From assembly GCF_000485595.1 (NCBI RefSeq), contig NW_014577946.1:91498-130318 (forward strand): a DNA stretch of 38,821 bases, read 5' to 3'. The stretch comes from Priapulus caudatus (Eukaryota > Priapulida > Priapulimorpha > Priapulimorphida > Priapulidae). This document shows, in pieces, positions 1 through 10,184 of this stretch (its first letter is position 1; each line of letters starts with the position of its first letter). The notes below the pieces were generated by a model, which made no database searches, had not been told where the DNA came from, and saw nothing but the letters and a program-made list of their open reading frames with translations. The position numbers were made by a program, and so were the translations under genes.

Positions 1-719
1 ATTTCTTTGTTCAGTATTAAGGGTATGTCTGAATATGATGTAAATTACCTAAACATTTTTGGCCATGAGGGCTATCTTGGTTGTCCATATAATGTTCATT
101 CTGGTAAATATAATAGATAAGATTGTTCTATCACTATTAGTAATGAATTTTAAACTTGCTTAACAAAGTTGTTGTTCCGTAATTGGAAACTGGCAATACA
201 TAATCACTAAAATCTATGTCTGCCATAAGGTTTTTGGCTGCCATTTTTAATTGTTTTTATTCAAAAATGCTCAACCTGTATTAACTGGCATACATCAGAT
301 TTGGAACCAGCTCGTTTGAATTGTGGAGAAATTGTTAAAACATGTTATATATGTCCCTGAACATAGCCCAGACTAATCACGTTGGGAATTGCCGCTATCG
401 CGTAAAAAGAAAAACCATGAAAAGTTCATATCTCAAGAACTACACCAGATAGAGTAATGGTATTGGTACCAAAATGTCCGCAATACCCAAGTTTATATAC
501 ATGTTCCATACATACTTGGGGTCTAAATACAATATTATCGCCGGTATTTACAAAAAAAGTGCATTTTCTGGTGATCATTTTAGATTTTGTGCTCTAGAAA
601 AAAATGCTCAACACTTATGAGCTGGCATACATCGGATTTGGAATCAGCACATAAACATTGACAGGAAACAAAAAAAACCATATATGTTGAAAAACAAGCA
701 TCTGTGCCCTCTAGCCCGG
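1..719. other. non-coding stretch with a dispersed repeat pair
   Basis: No supported gene. A motif of about 50 bp occurs twice in direct orientation, near 261-313 and 598-648. Both copies run from AAAATGCTCAAC through GGCATACATC to GATTTGGAA and AGC, with scattered mismatches. This looks like an old local duplication or two copies of one dispersed repeat. The rest is AT-rich and shows no clear structure. Confidence 0.5.
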
Positions 720-2666
720 ACTATATGCTGCATATTTATATCGCTTAAATGAGAACCAGCAGAAACGGCAAGCGCTTGAACATCCAGTGCGACAGATTGG
801 CGAGTACAGCTGGCTTAAAAGTCGTGAAAAAACAGATCGTGTACATCCGCAGTATTCCTGTATTGATGGCATACTCACCTGTAGAGAATGTTACAGCTTT
901 CTCCTGTTTAAGGAGGACAGTCATGTAGACAGTGGCTTCAAGAATCCCACATAAAGGCATCGTTTCATTGAACAACTCCAACTCAGTGTTCCTGTGGATA
1001 TCTTGCGTTATGATTCCGATGGCTCCATTGGCGGTACCATAGTTATTTGGAGAACACCAGCAAATAGGGGTCAGGAAGAGGTAATGAACGTGTCTCTTAG
1101 AACATTTGAAAGTATCCGACAGTTGCTACCCAAATTTCACAACAGGGAAATGAAGACACAGTTTGTGGCTAAGTTTTGCAACCTACCGATCGGAAACGAC
1201 AGAATCCCCCCAGCAATTCTCATTTACTCAGAACATTAGCTCAGTCATTTACTCAGAACTGCCTTTAGATTCATCTACAGACCAAAACAGGGCCATCGAA
1301 GAGCGGATTTGCCAGGGAATTCTATCCGAAGACCAAGAGCTTGTCACAGATTTACGACATGTAAACACTGGTAGACCCAACAATACATTTGTGCAATTTT
1401 TTGACAAGCTCGCACAGAAGGTGGAGGCGATCACTGCTGCGCGTAAACGGCGGCACAACGTGGAAGATTTATCATCATTTGTGTCTGTTAAGAATCTCAT
1501 CACTGATCATCACTGATCAAGATGATCTGCCACCTGGAACACCAATTCCTAGCGAGTCGACGATACTATTCTCGTTCGTCCCCAGAAACTCCCATACAAA
1601 GGCATCGAAACTCTATCAACCAAAGATCCCACTTCAATTCAAGGTCCAGACACGGCAGTTGAGGAGTGCTCACCAGGATGACCATTACTGTGCGGCAATA
1701 TTTAAATATATGCGCCAGTATGCCGTCAAGTACAGAGAGAACATTGCTTTTCTCTGTGTTGATGACAAGTCCAAAGTCGATTTCGGGGAGCCTGGATTGG
1801 CAGTCTCGACTGGCGTACGTGGAAAAAAGTCGATTGTCCCGTTAGAGTCGAACTTGTTAGCTTTGGAGCACGACATGCAGCCCGAAGGTTCCATCACTCC
1901 CTCTGTATGCTTGCGGGTTGATATCCCGGACAGTGTGGAAGTCGTTTTACCGGGGGGCTGTAACAGTCACGTACGGGCCGTTTTCGAGCCTAGCTCTCCA
2001 TGGCGACATTCCACAGAACTTGGTCAGATTTTGGAAGAAAATTCAGATGTTCCCCCGGGCCTGTTTCTTTATTTAGATGGAGGTCCTGACCACCGAGTGA
2101 ATTATCATTCCATAAAGCTTTCACTCATCGTGCTGTACAAGAGGCTCAACTTGGACTTTCTGGTTGCTGGGAGGACTGCTCCAGGTCACAGCTGGCTCAA
2201 TCCCGCGGAGAGGATCATGTCGATCCTAAATCTCGCCCTGCAGAATGAATCGCTGACACGAGATGAATGCAGCAGTGACATAAAACAAGTCCTGAAAGGT
2301 GCCAACTCTGTATCTGAAATCCGCGTCAAGGCGGACAAAAACAAACATCTGAAGGCTGCATGGATACAGTCAGTTCAGCCTATAATTTAGGTTCTTGAAA
2401 CACGAACTAAGAAGTATCACTCAAAGAGAAGGGCTTCAGCATCCATAGTGCCGAAACTGCAGAAGCGGTGAAAACGTGCGAAGAATTTGTCTGAAAGGTA
2501 GTTGATGGCCACATCGTTCTCGGACAGTACCACGAGAAGAACATGTCGTCTAAGACAAGTATTAAAGTAATCAATGTGTACGTGTGCGTGTCTCTACCCA
2601 GCATACATACATACATACATACATACGTACATATATACATACATACATACATACATACTTGACGCT

Positions 2667-2698
<32 letters not shown>

Positions 2699-2900
2699 CA
2701 CACACACAGGTCATTGGCTGGTCCATTCTGCTGACATAAATTCATGACTGTTTTACAGTTACCAAGGTATTACAAGCAGTTCCTTGTCTACCACAGTAGA
2801 GAGAGGCCATACCTATTCCAGATCAGGAAGTGCGGAAACGGCAACTGCTGGACAACAACTGCGGAATCCACCCCTAAAGGACCTGTCGCATAAAGAAACT
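720..2900 (+). pseudogene. Broken DDE-transposase-like gene of a multi-copy invertebrate family
   Basis: A gene in at least two exons, broken by stops and frameshifts. One frame runs from about 720 to 1236 with a TAA near 951; it holds a Cys-rich stretch (PQYSCIDGILTCRECYSF) and then VPVDILRYDSDG. A second frame covers 1163-1516 (DLRHVNTGRP) and a third 1510-2390. The third carries an apparent acidic triad: VDDKSK near 1760, LYLDGGPDHR near 2075-2100, and NPAERIMS near 2200-2222, the usual layout of a DDE transposase core. After the stop at 2390 the frame decays. A further exon begins after TTTTACAG near 2759 and encodes LPRYYKQFLVYHSRERPYLF followed by a Cys-rich RKCGNGNC. I recognise this as a large gene family in sponges, cnidarians and molluscs but know no formal name. 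The switch between frames two and three lies at a 10-bp tandem duplication (1498-1517). It cannot make a full-length protein as it stands. Confidence 0.65.
2598..2716. repeat. Compound microsatellite (ACAT)n then (CGCA)n then (CA)n
   Basis: A run of ACAT tetramers (about 2601-2656) is followed by TTGACGCT and then a run of CGCA/CGCACA units to about 2709. A CA-rich tract also lies at 3072-3120 (CACACGAA units). Both tracts lie in probable introns or spacers of the neighbouring broken genes. The open frames across them are simple-repeat artefacts. Confidence 0.9.
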
Positions 2901-3130
2901 AGACAGAGGGCACTCAAAGAGAGTGCATACCTCCGCGAGCGTGTAACATGTTTACATGTGTATAACAGCTGGCTCGCTGCTGGCTGCTGCTGACTGAACG
3001 CCCTGCGGCGAGCTGGTGCTGAATCGATCGATCTGTTGAGCGTGTGTATAACAGCTGGCTCTCTGCTGGCTACACACACACACACGAAAACACACACGAA
3101 CACACACGAACACACACACGAGAGCGATTA

Positions 3131-3167
3131 CATTACCTCCCTGCAACTCCGTTGCGCGGAGGTAATG
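3131..3167. repeat. 37-nt near-perfect hairpin CATTACCTCC...GGAGGTAATG
   Basis: Arms CATTACCTCC (3131-3140) and GGAGGTAATG (3158-3167) are exact reverse complements. Inside them GCAAC and GTTGC pair again around a TCC loop. A related fragment (ATACCTCCGCGAG) lies near 2928-2940, and the intervening DNA holds two copies of a GTGTATAACAGCTGGCT motif (near 2957 and 3044). Hairpins with CCTCC/GGAGG ends are common in small invertebrate mobile elements, so I read this as a MITE end or remnant. Confidence 0.55.
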
Positions 3168-3260
3168 AGAAAACCTATGGTACAGTTATTATAGAAGTAT
3201 TGCACTCTAGTGTAAGGTAATCTATTGAACTGTAAGTGTTTTTGTTATTTTTCGTCATAG

Positions 3261-5406
3261 GAAGCTCTAGATTCGGCAGAGGATGATAAAGGAGATAGCA
3301 ATAAACACGACCAGTCTTCTGAGCATGCTGAGACTCACCCAACTGTCAGTAAGTGTTTTGCCTGAGGCCTGAAAACAATTAATAAGCCTCCATGTAAAGT
3401 GCTGCTAATAATTCTAAACAAAATTGAAATATGCACCGTTTGATTTTTCTCACCAATGACTGACCGTGCTATATTTTGCACCAGTGCGTCTGTACTGACC
3501 ACAAAAATATCACCCCACCTAGGTTGTGTTAAAATATGAATAGTGCAAAAACACAAATGTGGAAAGCTATGCTGTCAATGGCTTAAAATACATCTGAGCT
3601 TGGAAGTATATGGTTTTGGAGCCTCTCCAATGTTATACTTATTCGAACTCACGTGATCTGATGTATTGATACCTCACCGATAGAATATCCATGATATTTT
3701 ATCTTTTGTGCACTTGCTGATATATGTGAACTGACACTTGTGTTTGTAGGCTATGGACTTCTCAAGCAACGTTGTCGGGAAACCCGCGTGTTCTGCTTGG
3801 GCACTGATGTAGTAATGCAAGTATCCAGAGATGATATCGTCGAGAATGTTGTTGACAACTACAGAAGGAACCCCGACCTCCATCACAGAAGCCTCACTGT
3901 GCAATTCGATGGAGAAGAGAACACGTTGGATATGTCTGGCGTCACGAAAGAAATGTTCTCTGTATTCTTCCATAAGGTCTGTTTCACACATAATAAGCAG
4001 ATTAAACTGCCCCAACGCGACTATCTGCGATACCACAACATCCGAAGACAGGTGACAAATCATGGGCCACACTTAGGCTCAGTTTACGAATTCTGTCAGT
4101 GCATGGCAACTCCTTTGCCCCAGACCATGTCAGCAGGCTCACAAGACCAGCCCGGTAATCTTGGTCATTGACCTTACTTGGAGTGTCCAATACCGTCGAC
4201 AGAATACGTCGGTCTCGCTCCCCGTGTAATTTTAGGAGGTTCTGTATAAGCAAATCGTCAGAACACGATCCACTTATGATGGCTGAAAGCGCTGCTTGAC
4301 TGAGCTCCATTGGAAACGTGCCAGACAATACTTAGGCGTGTCCCAACACACGTCCAACTATCTCCCAAAAGCCGTCGCTCAAACGCTGATGATCCATTAT
4401 TGGCACCTTGGCCAAATAACCTTTGAATTCCTCTTCAAATATCTGAAAAAACAGGAAGTAGTGAACTGTAGTGATGTTGGTTTCAGGAGGACTAATTGAG
4501 GTGGTACATGAGAGCAGGCACCATATATGTACACATGCCTAGGCCATTGATACAGCTTTAAATCCTGTTGTAAAATAGATAGACTTTCTGTGTAATTAGT
4601 TCGTTGAGGGTCATTGTAAGCAAGGACAGCCAAACTTATATGTAGTCCCTTATACCCAATGACCTTGATGAGGAAGGGACTCATGGCACACGGGGCCTTG
4701 TGGACTGGTGTCGGCGAGTCAGCGCTCACAGACTTGTACGAGGATATGAAGCCAACACCTGCGAAAGTACTTTTGCTTCTGACGCAATAAGCTTGTATTC
4801 CAAAATCGATTGTTTCCCAATAATTAAACAGAAAACAGACGCTTCGCCCTCCATGCAATCATCATTTGTATATCCCTTTGGACGATTTCAATTCTGAGTC
4901 AGTGACTTTGAAACGTCATACAAATGCAAGTTTTTCTATTACACTAGACAGAATGTTTAACAGTATGTTCTATCCATTGCGTTCCCGAATAGTGATATTA
5001 TAACGAACATCACATCATTTTCGCAAATACATTGTTTTTCGTTGTTTCCTTATAAAAGTTATTGTTTAATATCCAGGTCATTCAAGCACTTCAGTGTGAA
5101 CGTTCAGATAATGTGAACCTGATTATGCTTGAGGAGCTCGTCAAGGGCTATTTAGAAGACTTCATTTCGTCCATGGACAATGCTGAACTTCAGCTGTTGC
5201 TTTTGTTTTGGACGAGTTCCAACTGCATGTCATGTTCCTTAAAAGTGCAGTTCAATAGCCTAGAGGGCGTTTCTAGACGGCTGATGGCAAATACATGTAG
5301 CAATACTCTGACTATCACGAAGCACTACTTTTCTGTACAGGAACTGGCCCTGAACATCAGACAAACAGCCTTGACAGGGAAAGACATGGTATTTGATTCT
5401 CTTTAA
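3261..5406 (+). pseudogene. HECT-domain E3 ubiquitin ligase gene, 3' part, rearranged
   Basis: HECT ligases take ubiquitin from an E2 on an active-site Cys and pass it to substrates. Three + strand exons are visible. Exon 3261-3346, with acceptor CGTCATAG and donor GTAAGT, encodes an acidic linker. Exon 3750-3976, with acceptor TTTGTAG and donor GTCTGT, encodes the start of the HECT N-lobe, with VQFDGEEN and GVTKEMFSVFFHK. Exon 5077-5406, with acceptor AATATCCAG, encodes the C-lobe, with LLLFWTSS, LKVQFN and the catalytic-Cys box ANTCSNTL, and ends with MVFDSL and a stop as expected for a HECT C terminus. The exon between them, carrying the rest of the N-lobe, is on the opposite strand (4053-4442) and has a nonsense codon. 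Part of the domain after it is not found. A continuous HECT domain therefore cannot be spliced from this locus. G2E3-like expansions are known in animals; I do not assign an orthologue. Confidence 0.8.
4053..4442 (-). pseudogene. Inverted HECT N-lobe exon
   Basis: On the - strand an acceptor with a strong pyrimidine tract (CTTCCTGTTTTTTCAG, about 4443-4458) leads into an exon reading IFEEEFKGYLAKVPIM, then EIVGRVLGHA, a TAA stop, VLSGTFPMELSQAAL, CSDDLLIQNLLKL, ERDRRIL and ELPCTDRIRKLSLSVAHDLS. This is the part of a HECT N-lobe that should directly follow MFSVFFHK of the + strand exon ending at 3976. Both orientation and order fit an inverted exon of the same gene, flipped with its own intron end. 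The stop replaces the usual Tyr of the HAY/HAF motif. No good donor is seen at the low-coordinate end. Alternative: a fragment of a second HECT gene inserted antiparallel. Confidence 0.75.
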
Positions 5407-6137
5407 GGAAGTTGTTGTCGTTAGTGAGAAAGTGAGAGAATAGTGAGATATATATTATATAGACGTTATTTGTATGTATGGAATAAAAATGAATCGTTAC
5501 TGTCCATAATAGATGTCGGATTCCGTACAGAAACAGCAAATTTTTTATTTTGCATTGATATATCTGCGTAACATAGTATATACGTATATCATGATGTATA
5601 AAGAATATAAATAAAACTTTATACTACTTTCTACTTACTAATATGGTAATTCGAACATGTGGCATAACTTTTTACTCAAAACCGAAATTTTAAAGTATTA
5701 TTCCTCGATAACTATATTCATTCTGCCTTGCCACTCTCTCGAAATGGGTCAGAAATGCAAGGACCTCGTCGAAGAATGACTCGACAGAAATACGGGATGC
5801 CCGTTCAGCTCTATTAGGCAGAGGCGCAATGACACAAGTTACACATATAAGTGAAACAATTGCTGTCTCGTTGAGCATAATAAAGGGCAACAGAATTGAG
5901 ACCTGTACAGCTGTATAAAATGCGAACGCTGCACGTTTGTTTGTATCAAGTTTGTATCCAGTGGCAGTTGGTTTCTCTGTTGGAAATAGATATAAACACT
6001 AGAATGCTGATCAAGAGATACTAGCGCCTCTACCGAGTCATGGCAAAATAGTGCGGGAGATTGCTGTTTTCTTATATTGACTAAGCATGGCGAACATCTT
6101 CTCATTTGAATCACTCTCATACATTTAATAGCACAGC
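5407..6137. other. non-coding spacer
   Basis: AT-rich DNA after the HECT stop. A possible poly(A) signal AATAAA lies near 5481 and another near 5610. No recognised coding motif and no repeat structure were seen. Confidence 0.5.
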
Positions 6138-6594
6138 TGTAACGTCTATTTTATACGCGTTACATGGATTGGTCGAGTGGAGATAGACTGGTAGTTGTTT
6201 TTGCCATATAGTCTAGCTAGACAGAACGTCGCGCATATTGGGCGGCGGCATTGATGTTACAGGGAGTTGGGTAAGCGGGTTCTAGGTTAGGCAGTTTCTA
6301 GGGTGATTGTGAAATGAGGGGAACGGTTGGAACTGGACAAAACGGGTGACATGTGCGCTCAAGATGTAGGGAGTTTTGGGCGAATATATAGGGAGAGATG
6401 TAATAGGGAGGGGAGGGGAGATTCGGGTGCTGGGAGCGAGCTGAGCACACGCGCGTATGCGCGTGTGCGGCGTTCTTTGTCTCTTTGTGCGATGTGACGA
6501 CACAGTGTATGAGTATTAAAAATTGTACAGTTTACCACACAAGTTTGGATCTGTTTCTACATCATTTCGACAGCACGCGCATTCCAACGTTACA
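6138..6594. mobile_element. Solo LTR, 457 bp, with 4-bp target duplication
   Basis: The element begins TGTAACG and ends CGTTACA, so its termini are 7-bp inverted repeats with the canonical TG...CA ends. It is flanked by CAGC on both sides (6134-6137 and 6595-6598), a credible target-site duplication. There is no primer-binding site after it and no second LTR, so it is best read as a solo LTR from recombination. A palindrome CACACGCGC-GTAT-GCGCGTGTG lies inside (about 6446-6467), and a G-rich stretch at 6400-6420. The family (Gypsy or BEL) cannot be told from termini alone. Confidence 0.75.
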
Positions 6595-6879
6595 CAGCAT
6601 ATTTAATTTATTTATACAATATTTAATTAATTAGCCTAACTAGTATGTTATTTCTATAGTATTTACTGAGCAGTGGCCCCGAGTGGCTGAACTATGCTGA
6701 TGTCATGCTCGGGATTACGCATCCTAGATACAGGCCCTAGCAAATCCCGGCCATTGCGCATCCGGTGGTGGCCGCCAAGCTCATCAAGAAAACCCACATC
6801 AAAAAATGCATCACAGTGCAGATTATAATGGCAGATATGGAGATACAGATGGACAATGAGAGGCTTGGTGGCAGTGGGG
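6595..6879. other. spacer before a BEL/Pao fragment
   Basis: AT-rich sequence up to about 6660, then more balanced sequence that may be the decayed 5' part of the following BEL/Pao element. No tRNA primer-binding site is present next to the LTR ending at 6594, so LTR and pol fragment need not belong together. Confidence 0.4.
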
Positions 6880-8400
6880 CAGAGGTGAAGCGCCAGTTAT
6901 GCCAAACAATAGAAATGCTGTCTTACACCGCTTGACTCAGATTAAGTCAAAGTTCAAGGCCAAGCCTGAGTTCAATAAACAGTACCTAGTTTTCATACAG
7001 AAGATATTCGATGAGAGAGACACCGAGTTAGTTCGCGCATCGGATTCGCGCATCGTATTTGCCCCATTTCGGTGTTTATCACCCCCAAAAGCTGAACAAA
7101 ATCAGAGTAGTGTTCGATTGTAGTGCTCGCTACGGAGGTCAGAGCCTCAACAACCATCTACTACGGGGCCCAGACATGGTAAATTCACTCGTCGAAGTAC
7201 TCTGTCGCTTTCGCCAAGAGAAGTATTCATTAACCTACGATGTGGAGCGCATGTTCCATTAGTTTTTCGTAAATGAGAAACACTGCGACTACTTACGTTT
7301 CTTGTGGTGACCAGGTGGCGAATTTGATCAGGAGCTTGCCGAGTATTGGATGAATGTCCATATTTTTGGAGCGCAGTCTTCTCCAGGATGTTGCACGTTC
7401 TCTTTGAAACAAATCGCCTAGGATTATGAGTCTGAATTTTGTTCCGCCGCTGCCTATTTCATCAAGAGATCCTTCTACATGTTGATGATGGGCTTACAGC
7501 AAAAGCCACAACGGGAGATATAACTAGCCTGTTTGACTCATCTCAAAAGATGTGTAAGAAAGGAGGCCTGCGCCTGTGTAAAGTGACTACGAACTCAAAA
7601 ACTGTGATTGACAGTGTTCACCCTGAGGATCATGCGGGGACCAGCCATAACCTGCCCATCCAATGTCATGCCAGTGACCCAGCACCACACACCATTGAAC
7701 GTGCCTTGGGAGTGCACTGGTGCGTAGAAAATTACACACTCCAGTTCCGTATCACCATCCAAGACAAACCTCTGACACGGCGTGGAGTCTTGACCACCAT
7801 AGGATGTGTCTTTGACCCCTTGGGACTCGTTGCGCCTGGCCTCCTAGTGGGCAAACATATATTGCAAGAGCTATGCCGTGAAAACGCCTAGTGGGACGCG
7901 CCATTACCAGACACCCTAAGAGCAAAATGGGAGAAGTGGAGGATCACCCTACCAGTCTTGGAGCAAGTATCTGTGCAAAGATGTGTGAAACCAACAACGG
8001 GAGACTGGAGAAATCAAGCAGATCGAGCTACACCATTTCTCGGACGCTAGCACCACGGCTTATGGACAATGTTCGTACACTCAAATGGTTGATGTTAAGG
8101 ATCGGATTCACTGCGTCTTTGTCTTCAGAAAGGCAAGAATTTATCCTCTGCGTCCAATTTCGATTCCTCGGCTTGAACTTTCGGCTGCTCTGGTATCGGC
8201 CAGAGTGAGCACAATATTCCATAAAGAGCTCGAATATCCCATAGACTTGGAGACCTTTTGGACAGACAGCCAGGTGATGTTAGGATACATTGGAAACGAG
8301 GCTAAAAGGGTTCACGTTTTCGTAGCCAATCGAGTTCAGTAAATTCGTGAACAGATGGAACCGAAACAATGGCAACATGTAAAAGGTGTATGTGTAAGCA
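6880..8400 (+). pseudogene. Decayed BEL/Pao retrotransposon pol (RT-RNaseH)
   Basis: BEL/Pao family signatures appear in order but in several frames. LPNN-like MPNNRNAV and a following helical region (about 6899-7030) precede RT. Then come HPQKLNKIRVVFDCSARYGG and LLRGPDMVNSL (7065-7190), DVERMFH (about 7242-7262, equivalent to the first catalytic region), VHIFGAQSSPG (about 7353-7390) and a decayed HVDDGL box (about 7470-7495). Next is a Pao-type linker with GVLTTIGCVFDPLGLVAPGL (about 7785-7845). An RNase H region ends it, with RPISIPRLELSAAL (about 8150) and FWTDSQVMLGYI...HVFVANRV (about 8258-8336). Stops at 7261, 7417 and 7889 and several frame changes make it inactive. Integrase is missing. 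It is on the same strand as the other BEL copy at 18.6 kb but clearly a different copy. Confidence 0.85.
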
Positions 8401-8752
8401 GATGCGTAGCTGACAGTCGTCTTTCTGTGCACTTTCGCTAAACTCATTTCAATTGCCTCTCTAGTTACAGACCATGTAAACTAACCTCTCTGTCTCAGCT
8501 GCTTTGATGCCCTACCATTTACAAATACATTTCGGAATGTCTGGGCAATGACGTTATTAATTGCACTTCTACTCATTTAAAAAACACTTTTATTTAGTAA
8601 ATGGTATTCTAACTTTAGCAATCCTAAATCAATAAGGTTGAGACAGCTGGAGGAAGCACCTTCCTGTTCATCCCGAGAGAAAGACGAGCAGCATACTCCA
8701 TCTATGCCTACTCCTCCAGTTGAAAAGTCGAAGTGTAATCTTGTATATATAT
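8401..8752. other. non-coding spacer
   Basis: Nothing recognisable. A short Ser/Glu-rich open stretch at 8640-8730 has no family signature. An AT run (TTGTATATATAT) abuts the candidate LTR. Confidence 0.4.
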
Positions 8753-9849
8753 TGTAGCGTTTCGCGTCTCCCGGCGACACCCGATGGCGCCACCGGTCGA
8801 CACTTAGTGACTAGCACACAACCTTAGGTCTTTCACTCACCTGTTGTGCCCGGAGGCGTTGAACTGGCCGTATCGTCGCCACCCGGACCCCGCTAGTCAC
8901 TCGAGCGCCCCAGTGCTACTGTGCTCCCGCAATAACCTGTTCCGCCGTGTTCCGGTTCGGTGCGTCGTAGAGTTAGTCAACCATGCCAGACGAGGGGCGA
9001 CACACACCACAGACACCACAACGAGGTAACCACACCCTTGCCTGCTGGCCTTACGTTACGTTGAATAACAAGTGCATACCCCGGGTAAGCACAGAGGTTA
9101 AACAAATAGAATGAACTATGAACGCAGCCGGGCAAAGTCCTACAGTAACCGGCGGCCTCTCCTCCTGTGCAGCCGTGCACGAGAGTTAATACGTCTCAAT
9201 ACCCGTACTCTAGTCCAAAAATATTAAACCAACCTATTTAATATTCGACTACTACTAGTACTGTATTATTTACTCGCCCCACAACAACAAGACAATACGA
9301 CAGTGCCTACTCACCAATTAACCGACGTGCCTGTCTCTCTCACTCATGAGGCAAGGCACACGCCAAACACCCGTGACCATACAGTACCTCAGGTACTCAT
9401 ACGCTAACTGTCACCATACCCGTCACACACACAGCTCACAGGCCACTCCACAGCATGCATACGCACGAAGTGGACGCGGCTACATATACCACCTGACGAG
9501 TCCTCCCTCACTCGGCTACCGGGACGAACTGAACTACAAGTTCTCCCTCAACCGATTCCCAAGCTGAACTGCGTACCGTGTCTCTCCACACGGCCCTACC
9601 CTAGCTGTTCACACGGCCCGCGCCACTCACGTCCGCTAGAGGGGGTGGCGAACCCAACATGGCTGCCCCCATGTAGGGACTCGACTGTCTACATTGTTAA
9701 TTGATGAGCCGGCAAAACACCAAGAAAACGCACACTAACAGACAGCAGACATCACAAATAATTGTACAGTCACAAACACGGAACACCAACACTCCGGTTC
9801 CCAGGGAGCCACACGGCTAAGAACCCAAGGGTCCGGTGCCACCGCTACA
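8753..9849. mobile_element. Candidate solo LTR, about 1.1 kb
   Basis: TGTAGCG at 8753 and CGCTACA ending at 9849 are perfect 7-bp inverted termini of LTR type, and the enclosed sequence is GC- and CA-rich, unlike the AT-rich flanks. No clear target duplication is visible (left flank TATAT, right flank CTATT), and there is no primer-binding site or second copy in the window. It could be an old solo LTR or a chance pair. Open frames inside it look like shadows. Confidence 0.4.
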
Positions 9850-10184
9850 CTATTAACTGTTGTGTATTTGATGGTGTTTTTTCATGCAATGATCTCTTCA
9901 AATTTGTCATAAATGAACAACATCATTTTACAACAGTCAAATATACTCCCATTCATCTGCTTATCATAGAAAACCTAACTTACATAGATTTATTCTCATG
10001 GTCTGCAATAGGTCACCTCTGGCAAACAGTGCGTGACCCCACGCTACTGGAGTGAAAACAACACAATGCTTGGAGTGTACCATGAATACGATACACAAGG
10101 CTGAAGACGAATGCGTTATAATTTATGTTTACTATTATAATCTTGATTATTTAGGTCGAGATTTTCCGTGATATTGGTTCTTGA
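9850..10184. other. spacer upstream of the SWIM-YqaJ-PHD gene
   Basis: A frame remains open across the end of the candidate LTR to 10055 but matches nothing I know. The last 40 bases before the ATG at 10185 form a short 5' leader; no promoter motif can be defended. Confidence 0.35.

Noticed and set aside
2813..3146. Val/Cys/Phe-rich - strand frames near 3 kb
   Set aside because: They are translations of CA-type microsatellites.
4397..4858. 153-codon - strand open frame overlapping the HECT region
   Set aside because: It is out of frame with the inverted HECT exon and shows no family signature; most of it lies in intron sequence.
8753..9849. LTR of the BEL/Pao fragment at 6.9-8.4 kb
   Set aside because: No polypurine tract precedes it, no matching LTR lies upstream, and the LTR at 6138 has different sequence and its own target duplication.
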